64,000 nt of DNA, taken from Wuchereria bancrofti. Lineage: Eukaryota; Nematoda; Chromadorea; Rhabditida; Onchocercidae. Location: contig SSBO01000001.1 in the NCBI GenBank assembly GCA_005281725.1, positions 11,696,470 through 11,760,469 of the forward strand, in the 5' to 3' direction. Of this stretch, positions 11,482-23,762 are shown piece by piece. The notes beneath the pieces are model-generated. The model saw only the letters and a program-made list of their open reading frames with translations. It did not search any database and was not told the origin of the DNA. How positions within the stretch are numbered: position 1 is the first letter of the stretch; each line of letters opens with the position of its first letter. The position numbers and the translations under genes are program-made.

Positions 11482-14400
11482 TCAGAATGCTTCCATCTGA
11501 TCTATGTACTCTGTTCTGCAGTGAATTCTCAAATTTCTAATCATAATCTGATCAGGAAGAAGTGCTAAATTAACATACCATAACACATCTGATAAAAGCA
11601 AGTATAAAATATGATAATAAAAATGAACAAACTTGTGATAATGAAACATGAATTTCTTGGCGCTCTCATGTTCCTCAAAAATAAGCGATACTGTATTCTC
11701 CGACGATCTCCACACTTTCTAAACATTTCAACGGAATATGATTTCGCTCTTTTACGCATAGAAGAAGAATCCTTTATTAAGTCAGTAAGCGGTTAATCTA
11801 ACTATATTTATATAAAGCAATCGCTATTCAATCAAAATAGTTCCCTGCTAACAAGTTTACGATAAAAACCCTCGATACCTTGGTAGGTCCAATAGTCTCA
11901 GCAATGATCCTGATTCTGTCTACATTAATCGCAGCCTGATTCAATGAGCTGATAACAACAGCCAAATAAGCCTTCTTCTTCCGTGTTCGTTCCAGATTCT
12001 GTTCGTTTTCTCGCTTAGCATGACGAGCTGATGTGACTGCAGTTGTTGTCACAGCAGCAGCAGCAGCAGCTCTTGCAGCCATTTGCTCCATATTGGGATC
12101 ATTTCCGACCGCAGCAGGTTCCACTTTTTGTATGACACTACTATTAGTAGCTACAGCTTTTCCCACACAAACTGAGGCTTCCAGTCGGTTAACGTTAGCG
12201 GCTTCTCGTGAAACGTCACTACCTGTACCACTCACAGGCTCCTTTCTTCCATTTCGAATTCCACTAGTTTTTCGTATCCTACTATCAAATTTTCGTCTGC
12301 TAGAATGCTCTTCATCCATTCTTCGACTGTGCTCAAGTCGCCGTTCACCGAAATTACTGGCACGATTCAATTGCCGCACAGACTTCTGGTCGGATGCAGA
12401 AATTGGTCCTCCAAGACGTTGAACAGTTTGAATACGTCGCTCTTCTTTTTTTCGTAAAATCACTTCGCGCATTTTTTTCTGCTCCTCCAACTTTGTCAAA
12501 TATTCACTGTCTAAACCAATCGCTTTCGCGCATTCCATAGTCTTTTCCTAAAGTAATTAAAAGTTCAAAAAAAAAGGATACCTCTAAAGTATTAAAAACA
12601 ACAAAATTCAGAGATATCCACTGACTTGCTTCGCTACATCATTTGCACGATTTCTAGCACGATCATAATGGTATACCGACTCTCTATGACCATCTCCAGA
12701 TTGTCTCAAGCGGTCTCTGGAACGTCGACGTATCACTTCATTCCTGAGAATATCAATACTATTAGAACAAGAAAAAAAACAGCATACACGAAAAGTATAC
12801 ATGATTCTTCTTTTTGCAATTAGATTAAAGACCTTAAAGAATCTAAACTCAATAATAAGCCTCTAAACTCAATGCATATTGAAGTTTTGAATGCCACCAA
12901 TTAGGAAACATGATGAATAACATTATAAATTCCAACCTTGAACGATGGTTGAACGGACGACGCGAAGATGAACGGCGACTGTGTGAATGAACTCGGCGAT
13001 AAGGCGAACGTGATGAAGAACGTGACGATACAGTAGAACTTGAGGAATGCGATGAATAAGAATGCGACCTACGAATTAAATTTCATAAAATTTTTTTACC
13101 GTAAAAAGAGTTTTCGTACTTAGTTGCTTCTGCAATAACCGTCTTACTATATTAACTAAGTCCTGGTACTACTGTATTAAATTTTGCGGATGATTTAATC
13201 AACTCGGCAAGTGTCACAAAAACACTCTTAGTCAAAATAACTCTTGAAGTAATCCATGAGATAAACCTTGAACGTGAAGAAGAGGAAGAACGTGGTGAAC
13301 GTGAGAAACGAGATCTGTTATGAGCCGTTGTACGACGCAAAAAACCTTCTACCATTTGATCCCACTGTCCAACGGATGGAATTAAGCCAGGAGACTCTGC
13401 CATAAACTGATTAGGATAAACAGATGGAGGTGGTGGTGTTGAGTAATTTGGAAGTGGCATAATCTGGGGTGGTGGACGCGAGAAATCTGCGGATGATGAT
13501 GGAACAATCTAAAACATCTGTCGAAATAAGAACTAACGGACAGAACTAACGGTGAAATAACGGAATGTACATATAGACGGCTAAATAATTTAAATACATA
13601 TTAAAGTTTTAAAAGATCGCAACTTTCAATTAAAGTAAAACACTTTAAATTTATGATATTTGCTCGAGGCATTCAGAAATCACTCATGAATGTAAAGTGT
13701 ATGCTTATGTATTTTGGACATTTAGGGCAATATGAGACTTAATTTTTTCGACAGTGTATATAGAGGACTTATTTCAGAAGGTTTAAAGCAATCTATGAAA
13801 CGCTATATATGATTAACTAAAGGCAATTAGTTCGAAACAACCATAGCTTCAACTAGATGGTAAAGGTTAATAGTTAGCATTTTAAGTCTGTGTATTAAAG
13901 AATACTCTCGATGAATGTCTACAAAAGTATTATATAACATCATAACTGTTATTTTATAAATATTAAGAAGTGTCTTAATTGTGTCACGCAAATTTCAAAC
14001 TTCATATTCTTAGCGATATTTCGCTTCAAAAATGCTAGCAATGTGTCATGAAAAAAAAAAGAAAAAAAAAACTTACAGGAAAAGGAACAGAATGTGATAC
14101 TTGTGGCAACATTGTGACGCTATTTGGTAGTGGAAGGGCTACCGGATGTCGTAAGCCTGGTACACTAGGGACTCTAATTGCCGCTTCCCATGGCAATGGT
14201 ACTGCAAATAGCTTAAAGACAATGAAGCTTAAAAAGGCTTATGAGTAACAGTTGTAGAATCTAAGACTCACACAAAAATTGCAACAGCCTGAAGTTGATT
14301 CTTTGCAGTATTTTAATGAAACCTACAGCTCTATAATTATATAGACTTTGTCCTATCACAGTACCCTTCTTTAAAAAATGTAATAAGAGCTAAAAACTTT

Positions 14401-15606
14401 TTAAGCTGCTAAAATGCATGTCAAGACACATAAAACAGGGCATTACATTAAAACTATCATAAAAAGATACCTTACAGGAATCTAAAAAATTCATGATATT
14501 TACAAAAATTTCAGCTGTGTCTACTGCTTCATGAAAACAGACGAAAAACTGTCAAATTAAAAAGTGTCCTCACAGCTATGTGGTGCTGATCCTTGTGGTC
14601 TCAGGACGCCTCTATGATGAGGGTTGATGAAAACTTTCGGTGCACGAGTTGTGCCTGTCGTGCCCTTCACCGAATGCAGTTGAGATGATCGAGACAAGTT
14701 GTCCTCCAAACCTATCGGCTCAACCTTTAAAATTACACAGTATTTTGGTGTAGTTTTCTCCTACCCAGGATAAAACTTAACCAGTGCCTTGGAATATATG
14801 TATCAATATGCTGAAATATAATACGCTTCCTAATCAAACTAAAGATTCAAACGAATTACAATTAAGAATTCTTGCTATAGTTCTAAATACTTTGTATATT
14901 ATCTAATTTATTTTATTTCTAAGAATATTCAACAACACAAAAAGCATGAGTGAAAAAAGAAAAAGGACATATAATGAGAATATAAGAAAGTATAATGTGT
15001 CACCGATTTGTTGGCTGAAGTACTGTTTGTCGGAGCATTTCGATTTTGCTCTTCCCTTTTTGACGATGCTTCATTCAACAAAGAACGTTTCTGCATTATC
15101 GTCTAAAATTCAAAGGCTAATACCATCATAAGAGATGTTTTAAAAGTCAAAAACATAACAAACACTGAAAGATATACCCGCTCGGAAGTGAACTTCGATA
15201 AACGTGGTGCTTTTTCGGCTTCCAAATCTTCGTCATAATCAAGTTCTTCGGTTTCTTCATGATGTTCCACAATTTCGTCTTTTATGCTTCCTTCTTCTTG
15301 AATATCGTCATCACCCAAAATTGCCGACTCATCCAATTCGCTTAGGTTACTAACATCCTGAAAATGATAATAGTAAGTCACAGAACTATTTTTAACAAAT
15401 TTCAAACTTCCTAACAAACTGTAAAATCGAGCTTACATACCCTGAAGAAGGGGTCAATCCCTTCATCTATAGGTGTGGTACTAATATTCTCGCTGACCAA
15501 AGAAGTGGAAAAAGATTTTGTATAAAATACCGAATGGTACTATGCAACATGAGCATAAACTTACAAATGTACTCGGTGTTTCCAACAGTAATTCTTCTTC
15601 GTCCAT
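11482..15606 (-). CDS. RBM33-like RNA-binding protein with RS region and C-terminal RRM-like domain
   Basis: Ten exons, 5' to 3': 15606-15565, 15488-15441, 15357-15178, 14724-14574, 14201-14077, 13508-13267, 13068-12937, 12743-12626, 12547-11879, 11718-11482, about 647 residues. The order matches RBM33, an RNA-binding adaptor of metazoan nuclei. It has an acidic N-terminus (MDEEELLLE, then Asp/Glu-rich to about residue 90), a short KVFINPHHRGV motif, Pro-rich linkers, an RS-rich stretch (exons 6-8), and a basic helix EYLTKLEEQKKMREVILRKK. At the end is an RRM-like fold: AYLAVVISSL as strand 1, then VDRIRIIAETIGPTK, then KVWRSSENTVSLIFEEHES across the last junction. A poly-Ala run sits near 12055-12085. 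If the donor at 11878 is not used, translation stops at 11828 and the RRM is cut in half. The residues after FMFHYHK read straight through without a usable intron and look less conserved. Family assignment is by architecture, not by long identity. Confidence 0.72.
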
Positions 15607-17347
15607 ATTCTGCCCTTCTCAAAGAAATCTGATTGAAGCAAATGTGATGTGACAAAAATTATATCATTTAAAGATAATCACAAGAATGATAACTTTAAAA
15701 ATTCGTGTCCAAAAAAAGAAAGAATGAGAGAAACCGAACGAAACTATGATTACTTCTAATGGCTTAAACTTTTTTCAGCGATTTACAGAAAACCCTTAAG
15801 CTTTACAGAAAAAAGATGCAGAAGAATAAATAGAGAACGGTTTAGAGAATTTAACATTTTTAATATAGTCACTATATTAAAATTCAACAAACAATACCAT
15901 TAAATCGAATTTAACTTGTTTAATCACATGGAAATATCCATATATGCAGTGAAAATGTATATTAGATTATAGAGAAAAAACAAAACATTGCACTAGAAAG
16001 AATTGAAACCAATTTAGCGCTGAAATTACACAGCTCTTTTTTACCAAAATAAAAACTTTTTCAGAGAATTTATTAAAGAGTGTTACTGTTACGAAGTATG
16101 AAGGAGTATGGTTACGTACGTGACCTTTTAAAAAAACAACACGTGTAGAGTGAAACAAAACAAACCTCAAATATATACCCAAAACTCAATCATTCGTAAG
16201 AGAATTCACAAGGCGTTACGATCGCGCTCTGCCAAGATTTTCTGTATTAAATTTAATGAATTCTTGAATCGAATCGATATGAAAATTATGATCCCTCCGA
16301 GAGATTTTTATATTAATATTGAAGTTATTGTAAAAGTTAAACGATTTTGTTTAATTTTGAGGAATACTTTTTAAGTATACTAATTTACTTATAAATAATC
16401 CATGTAATAGTTGCTTTCAATATGTTTAAAAAAAATTTCTTTTGCTGATATTCAGTGATTAATTATTGATAAGAAAGCAAAAAAAAAAAAAAACGAAATG
16501 ATCAAAACTTTTGATAAATGATTATTCTGAAAAGATAGTAGAATGATTAAGAAAGATATATGAGTGATATGTTAGCGATTATCTTTTGCTGATATTGCAA
16601 TCATCTTACTGATAATTAACAATAATGTTATTTCAAAATTAAGCAATTTCTGCTATGATTGAGAGTGATAATATTAAAAAATTTGAAAAGCTATGGCATA
16701 TATCTATAGCAATTAATCTATCAGAGAGTTTAAGAAAATCATTTCTCATGCTAAGTTTAAAGGTCACTGCTTAGTTCCTTCTTTCTTCTTTTTTTTTTAA
16801 TTCTTTATTTTTACTAATACTATAATGAAATGTTTATTTTTGCTAAATCATTAAAAGAAAAAAAAATGACCAATTTTTGTCATTTTTTTTTTTTCATAAC
16901 CAATTTTTGAAAATTTGAATTTTTACTTAATGAGTAGTATTAATGTAATATATTATGAGATTGTTAGCTTTTATACGATAACATTAGCTATTATCATGTT
17001 GGCTACTTTCTAATTTCTTAACATTTACACTACAAATTTTTATAATTATCACAAATACTTTTTGAAATCAATTTTTTCATTATTACTTTTTTTTTTTATT
17101 TGATATTAAAAGCGTACAGTGTAAACAAATAGGCGAAAATTTATGCGAAATGAAGTGTTTATTTTTGCACCATATTTATTGAGCTTCATCATATCAATTA
17201 TTGTTAATTCTTGAATTCCACATCACTTTGATCAGAATGACAAATATTTTGTTGAAAAAAAAAAATTTAATATTTCCATGTCACCGTTTGAATGAGCATA
17301 TATGTATATATATATAGAAATATATATATAGAAAGAGTCGTTTATCG
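15607..17347. other. Intergenic region between two minus-strand genes
   Basis: This should hold the promoter of the RBM33-like gene (left part) and the 3' UTR of the collagen gene (right part). AATAAA on the minus strand occurs at 17158-17163 and again near 17177, about 170-190 bp after the collagen stop, and either could end its transcript. TA-rich repeats lie at 17300-17335. No reading frame here looks coding. Confidence 0.45.
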
Positions 17348-18917
17348 TCAGTGTATTTTCATTAGATACGCTGAACTTCGTGGTGGACATGGACAGTAAT
17401 GAGCGTCTGGTCCTGGTAAACCTGGCCTACCAAGCTAAAATATTATATGCTAATTATGAAGTTATCAAATGGAAATCAAATGTGATATTACATTAAGCAA
17501 TTTAAAAAAATAGCAATGCAAAAATTTAAGTAATTTTAAAATTCTTAAAAAAAAAAAATGTCAAATATACCGCTCCAGGACGTCCATCATTGCCTTTCCT
17601 ACCATCATTTCCTCGCCGTCCTTCCATTCCCTGTTCTCCTGGTTCACCATCGGCACCTCTACTTCCATCCGGACCTGGTAAGCCTGGTGGTCCTCTTGGT
17701 CCAGTTGGTCCTTTTGGTCCTTGTGGTCCAACGCCTCGTTTTCCATCTCTTCCTGGTGATCCTGGCCTTCCAGGTGCTCCATCTGGTCCTGGTTCACCCA
17801 TTTCACCCGGTGGTCCAAGTAGTCCACGTTGTCCACTTTTGCCCGGCATTCCAAGTGATCCACGACGTCCTGTTGCTCCATAATCTCCTTCTAAACCATC
17901 AGGTCCAGGTGGTCCCTGTCGTCCCGGTGGGCATTCTATGCAACCACCAGGAAAGTGATATGTCGCTAACAGTGATACACCATTGGCACCATCTCTGCCA
18001 TCCTCGCCAACTGGTCCATCAATACCTCTTATACCTTTATCACCTGGCGGTCCTGGTGGTCCTGGTGGACATAATTCTGGTGCTTGACATTCTATAACAA
18101 ATTTTATCTAAACTGTACATTTCTGAATGGAATGGAGCTGGTCTTCAAATAATTTCTAGAATTTTAAAACATATCAGTTTTAGCTTGATTCATTTTTTTT
18201 TTTTAAGGTTAAAAGTTGAAAACGAACGACAATGTGGTGGTGGGATGAATTGTCGTTTGTATCGGTTAATCAAAGAGGAGAATGTTTCTTGCCGACGACC
18301 ACCTGGACCAAAGTGAAGCATTACTATTCTTTCCCAAGTATCATCTGCAACTGTCTGAAAAAATATTGAATTTGATCCTTCTTAATTAACATATATTCAT
18401 AAATTATCATAATTAGCTTATTTACTCTTTCTACAGCATTTGCATTAATTCATCTGACTATTTTATTATTATTATTATAATTAATTAATTAATTCATCGA
18501 ATAGTATATCATATATCTACTTCTAAACTTTTTGTAATATTGTAAATGATCAAATAATCTAGTTATGAACATAGCCATTTGTGCATAAATTCTCAGTAGC
18601 TATTATTATAGTATCACATTTCAAATTTGATAATGGAATTAAAAAAAAACTTGATTAACATTATTATAATCAAAAGTTCTTAATTCTATTCTTAAATAAA
18701 CTTGCTATAAATTGTAAAACAAAAAAAAAAAATGAAATTCTGAATTAAAAATTCGGACATTCAGAAAATTACTAACTCTAAAGACGCCCATTTCATCCAT
18801 AACATCGTCATGCAAATTGTTTATTTCGTTAAATATTACGCAAACAGCGACCAATGATGTGACAATGATGCAGGCGCAACTGGCCGTTGCAATACCAATC
18901 ATTGATTTTGTGCTCAT
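17348..18917 (-). CDS. Nematode cuticle collagen
   Basis: A structural protein of the cuticle, made in the epidermis, trimerised in the ER and crosslinked outside. Exons 18917-18777, 18354-18228, 18091-17571 and 17434-17348 give 291 residues, typical for the family. Order: an N-terminal cytoplasmic/membrane-anchor segment ([20 protein letters not shown]), a conserved non-collagenous region with a subtilisin/furin-type site RYKR followed by Q (exon 2), and a Cys knot across the junction ([16 protein letters not shown]). A short Gly-X-Y block is broken by a GGCIECPPG interruption, then comes a long Gly-X-Y block, and the C-terminus has the hallmark [13 protein letters not shown]. The Gly-X-Y register runs unbroken over the last intron, which supports that junction. 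The donor of exon 2 (GTTCGT) was chosen because it alone restores the Cys motif. I cannot say which numbered col/dpy/sqt gene it is. Confidence 0.93.
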
Positions 18918-21900
18918 TCTTTCCCTGTAATCTTATCACAGTAATTTAGCTTTAGATCTCATTAAATATTAAATTAAATAAATGTCTTTCAATTCCAATT
19001 TTATGACATCAAAATTTTGAGTTAAAAAAAGAGCTCACTGTGTCAAAATGAAATTGATAAAACGATAGTAATGTGAAAAGAGTATGACATTTTATCATAC
19101 AACCAAATAGGCTAAGTAAAACTTATTATCAATTCTAAAACAAAATGAAAAATTCCTCAAATCGAAATGTAATTCCGAAATTTTCAAAAATGTTAAAAAA
19201 TATTTGTAGTTTCTTCCTTTCTTTTCTTTATTTTATTATTATTATTTTTTTAAAGTATAGATCAGATTGTTTTTTTGCGTTTTAACTAGAAATTTTTGAA
19301 ATATTGAATAAAATATATTATATCATCTATTTTCTAATTTCTTCGAATGTATTTATAATTTCGTAAATTTCACATTTCATTTTTATATAATAAATAATAA
19401 TAGAATTTGAACTTAAAAATTTCATATTAAGATGATTAATTTCATAAGAAAAGAAAATTATTCTATTCATTATCCTGAACTTTTCATCTTACCTTACAAC
19501 TAACCTACTGTTACGATACAATGAAAACTGTACGAAATGTCATTTTAGAAAATTGTCGCACATTAAAAGTATTTACAGCATCTTTATAAAGCAGGTATTC
19601 CTCTGTGAAAAACCAATGATATATATGAAAAAGGTATATAACAGGTAGCTCAAATGTTCCACCCATACATTGTTGACATAAAATGTTTGAAAGAAAAAGA
19701 GAAGAAAAGTGTTGTAATCAGGTAAAATTTACATTCCGGAATAAAATTTTCAAGAAATGATCGAAGATGAAATTAGAACTATTCAATAGAATGGAAAAGA
19801 ACAATTGTTGCTACAAATATTTTTCATCATTTTTTAACTCACTTAAAGAAAAAGAAAAAAAAAATGCAAAAAGCACATTTTGCTTTTTATTATCAGCCAC
19901 ATCAAATATAAATATTTGCTGAAGATTCAATTTGAAAAAAAAAAAAACCAGTTTTTAAAATAAATCTAACTGATTGCATTATTGAAAAAAAAAAAATCAT
20001 AAACGACGATGATAATAAGAATCTTTCATAAATGAAAAAATGAAAAAAAAAAAGGAAATTTTGTACGATTTAGTGAGACGGAAGGAAGGAAATAAATTGG
20101 TAATGTTGCTGAATCGTTTCATTTTCTTTCAAATTTTTTCTTTTTTCATTTTTTTTTCACTTTCGAATTAATTTTTGAGAAAAAATCAAATTGCTATGAC
20201 TACATGATAAATTCAAACAGTAATACTTCAAATATTTTCTTCTGTTTTATCTTCTCTCTTTCCATCTTTTTGTCCTTCAAATAAAATTTGCACTCTCTTC
20301 CTCTCTTTCTTTCTCTCTTTATCTCTTTTATATAAAATTTTTTCTTTAAAAACAAAAGAAAGAAAAAGAAGCAAAAGTATCATGAATAAAATTTTAACTG
20401 TTAAATAGCAACATATTTGTATAGTACAAACTCTATCGAAAAATTTTCTACACTTTTTTTTATCTTTACCTTTCCTTCTCTCTCTCTCTCTCTCTCTTCC
20501 TCATTCAAATTGTATACTGAGAAATGCGGCGAAGTAATTTTGTTCATTTATTAACATTTTTTAAAAAGATGTATTTCTGAAACATTTTGCCTTTGTACAA
20601 CAGTAATTGTTTTTCTTTTACAAAAGGTCAAAGGTACAACCTTCAGAAAGAAATTGAATAGTGATAAAGTGATATTGATGATGTTATCACTACAATTATC
20701 ATAATCATATATTGTCAAGAATAAATGTATATCATCGTTTAGACTTTCTGGCAACATTAGAGACCGCGGGGAGAAAAAAAAAAGGAATCGATTACTAAAT
20801 ACTTTCATATCAAATGGAATTGAAAATTGAAATGAAAATACATATTATGCCGAAATGTCTATTAAACAATGGCATTTAATAGCTACAAGGAATTCAGATA
20901 ATTTTTTGTTTTGTTCGTTATAAAATTTCAAAAAAAAAAAATTTGCGTATTTCTAAAATGTAATAATTTAAATTTGAATAAGAAATGAATTTCGAAATTT
21001 AGATGAAAATTTTTATGAATCGCTGCTAGCAATAGCTAATTTTAAAGTTAGCTGATTCTGACATACTGAAATTAAAAATATTTCTAAAACGCTGTGCATT
21101 TAAAAAAAAATGTATTTAAGAATAACTGATGATTATACTGATTAAATTTTGAAAGTACCAATTTATCAATTCAAAGAATATTGTTAAGTTTTCAAAATTA
21201 TTTAATTTTTTTTTTAAAAAAATCTTAATGCTAATTGCATTAAGCCTAAACTATTTAAACTATTGCTATTTCATCCGCTAATATTTGCTAATAGTTAATT
21301 TAATTTAGCACTCTTTCTCACAGTGAAAAATATCTGAAAGTGATAAATAAAATGAAATTTAAGTTGACGAATTGTTTTCTTCCAATCTTCAATTGCTAAA
21401 CGATATATTTTTTTAAATATTTATTTTGAATGACTATTTTCGATCATAAAACAATCAATGATTTAGATTAAATTGAGCAAAAATATTAGAAGTAAACCTA
21501 CCGTTAATCAAATTTAAAATCGTTATGGGCAACTTTTGAGCAACTTATAACGTTTACTAAAGTGACGCAAAAATGACGCCATACTTCTTTTCAAATTTGT
21601 CTGTCTGCAAACTTTTTTGCATTCTATTTGCTGAATTCTTCTAACTACTTTAAAAATAATTTTTAAATGTGAGCACAGTTGTTATGACCAACTAATAAAT
21701 AATCAAAAATTGGAATTTTCAAAACGAAACATAAATTCACAGACACATACACACACACACACATACACACCCACACCACCACATACATGCTTAACATAAT
21801 TGAAATTTATATTTTTACAATTTAAAAAAAGCAATAGAATAAAATTAGGTTAAAGAAATGGTAAAATCATCGTTATCATTAAGATTGAAATGATAAAGTA

Positions 21901-22533
21901 ATGAAAATAAAGTAGCAAAATGTAAAAACACTACAGGAAATCCCGGTGCATTTACTAAGAGATTATTGAATATGATATCGAATAAGTATTTAATTACAAT
22001 ATAATATAATGCATTATTTAAAAATAAAAAAAAAAAAGAAGCATTCTCAAAAGATCATTATTTTCCATAATCAATGATATATCAGTAATACAAATGCAAT
22101 TAATTATCCATCCATAAAGTTTTGAAATATAATTTAAAAAAAAAAAAAAATCAATAAGTTTTATATAAAAAATATCTTTTAAAATCATACAAATACGTTC
22201 GATAGTTCAGTGTAATTTTCAAAAAAAAAAAAAGAAAAAAACATTTTTTTTTGTTTCCTTTCGTTTTTTATTGCGATTATTCATTCATTCATTCATTCAT
22301 TATTTCTGTAAACAGTTAATGTAATTTGCAATGAAATTATCCAGTAATTGTTGAAAAATTTTACAATGTATTAAAATTAATTTAAAAAATTCTTGAAAAA
22401 AAAAAAAGAAAATTACTTAGCAAGTAGAATGAGAAAATGTTTAGAAGCACTGAACATGAAATACTGATGAAATAATAATATATTAAATCAGTAAGTTAAG
22501 TGATGTATTATTTTTATGAAATGGAATGAAATT
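18918..22533. other. AT-rich intergenic region, no gene recognised
   Basis: About 3.6 kb between the collagen start and the 3' end of the RING-H2 gene. It contains homopolymers, CT-rich runs (20260-20320, 20470-20500), an AC repeat near 21745-21785 and an ATTC repeat at about 22279-22300. The left edge should hold the collagen promoter. I find no conserved coding segment; the only longer frame (20808-20551, minus) has no family signature. Confidence 0.5.
21745..21785. repeat. AC dinucleotide microsatellite
   Basis: An imperfect CA/AC run with ACAT and ACCC interruptions. Simple repeat, probably length-variable. Confidence 0.7.
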
Positions 22534-23762
22534 TTATGATCGTCGAATTCGTAGCCAATAAGGATTGCTAGTATTTGAAATATGACTGATCGATCGAAGC
22601 TCGTATTGATGCGTGGTAGTTTGTTGGTGTGTTGAAAATTTTTTCTTATTTCTAGAAAAAATAATATCAAAGTGATAAAATTTAATTAATTAATTGATTT
22701 AAATGTTAGCATAATTATGAGAAAGAAGAAAAATTTAAATTGAAAATAATATTTTAACGAACAGTTTTTCTTTTTTTTTTTTTTTAAGAAGTCTTTTTTT
22801 AATTTAAAAAAAAATTTTCAAAGCCAGTTTTAATATATTTATCAATTTTTTTCCTCGAAAAAAATTCTAAATTTTAAAATATTAATACCGTTTTTTTGGT
22901 GCTTTTTTTTGCACTTCTTTTTCGCTCTCAGAATATTTGCTAGTTTGCTGCAAAATATTTAATTCAATTATTCAATCATATGTCTTATAAAGTTTCACTT
23001 ATTAAAAGCAAAATTAATTAATTTTAAAATAACATTTTGAGGGAAAACATTAAATTACATTCTACAAAACACAATTCTTATTCCTTCCTGAATATTTTAT
23101 TAGCATTAACAATTTGCTAATCAATTTATTTCGTATTCATAAAAATTAATTGCAAAGCAAAATTAGCATAAAATGACTAACCGTAAAAGTGCTAAAAAAA
23201 TATAACTTTAGAAAGCTATCAGCAAATTTCCTACACACTGGACAAATTTTGGTATTTTTATCAATCTGAAATAAATTAATGAATCTATAATTGAATAAAA
23301 ATTAATTTATCTACAGATTAATCGATTCAATTCAAAAAAAGGAAAAGAAAAATTGCACTTTAATATCTAAGATTAAATTATCTACTAGATATTATTTGAA
23401 TCCACAATTTTTTTCTTCTCATATTTATTTCAATACTTGTATCACCATCTATTAACATTTTAAAAATCTCATTTTAACTATTGATTTAATTAACAAACAA
23501 AATGTTTGTTCGATTTAGCTAAGATAATTTCTTTTTCTTTTTTTTAAATTTTACAAATATTTTAGTACTAATATTCTTTTGTAATACTAAAATAGATTTA
23601 TTCAAATTTGTAATATTTCTGAAATAAACATATAATTATGAATAATATACGAACCGCTAACCACGATGAGATGCAATGTCGATGAAATACATGACCACAT
23701 TTCAATGCTGCAAATCCAAATAATCCATCATCAGCTTCCAAACAAATTGGACAATTCAACAT
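22534..23762 (-). CDS. Small RING-H2 finger protein, probable E3 ubiquitin ligase
   Basis: Exons 23762-23655, 23265-23182, 22947-22889 and 22651-22534 encode 122 residues, phase-consistent at all junctions. A complete RING-H2 finger fills the N-terminal half: CPIC, 14 residues, C-G-H, 2, H, 2, C, 13, CPVC, i.e. a C3H2C3 zinc ligand pattern. RING-H2 domains bind E2 ubiquitin-conjugating enzymes. The tail after the RING is basic and polar (Lys-rich exon 3, then Gln/Thr/Ser) with no other domain. The start is the ATG one base after the acceptor TTTTATAG, as expected for spliced-leader addition, so the protein begins directly with the RING (MLNCPIC). The spacing and the LKLYF-type segment after the last ligand recall TRAIP-type RINGs, but similarity is too short to name an orthologue. 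Confidence 0.8.

Noticed and set aside
12033..12422. Plus-strand frame with an apparent signal peptide-like Ala run
   Set aside because: Shadow of the poly-Ala and Arg-rich part of the RBM33-like gene on the minus strand.
17558..18097. Long plus-strand open frames over the collagen gene
   Set aside because: They are the antisense of Gly-X-Y codons, which rarely give stops on the other strand; the minus-strand collagen explains the region fully.
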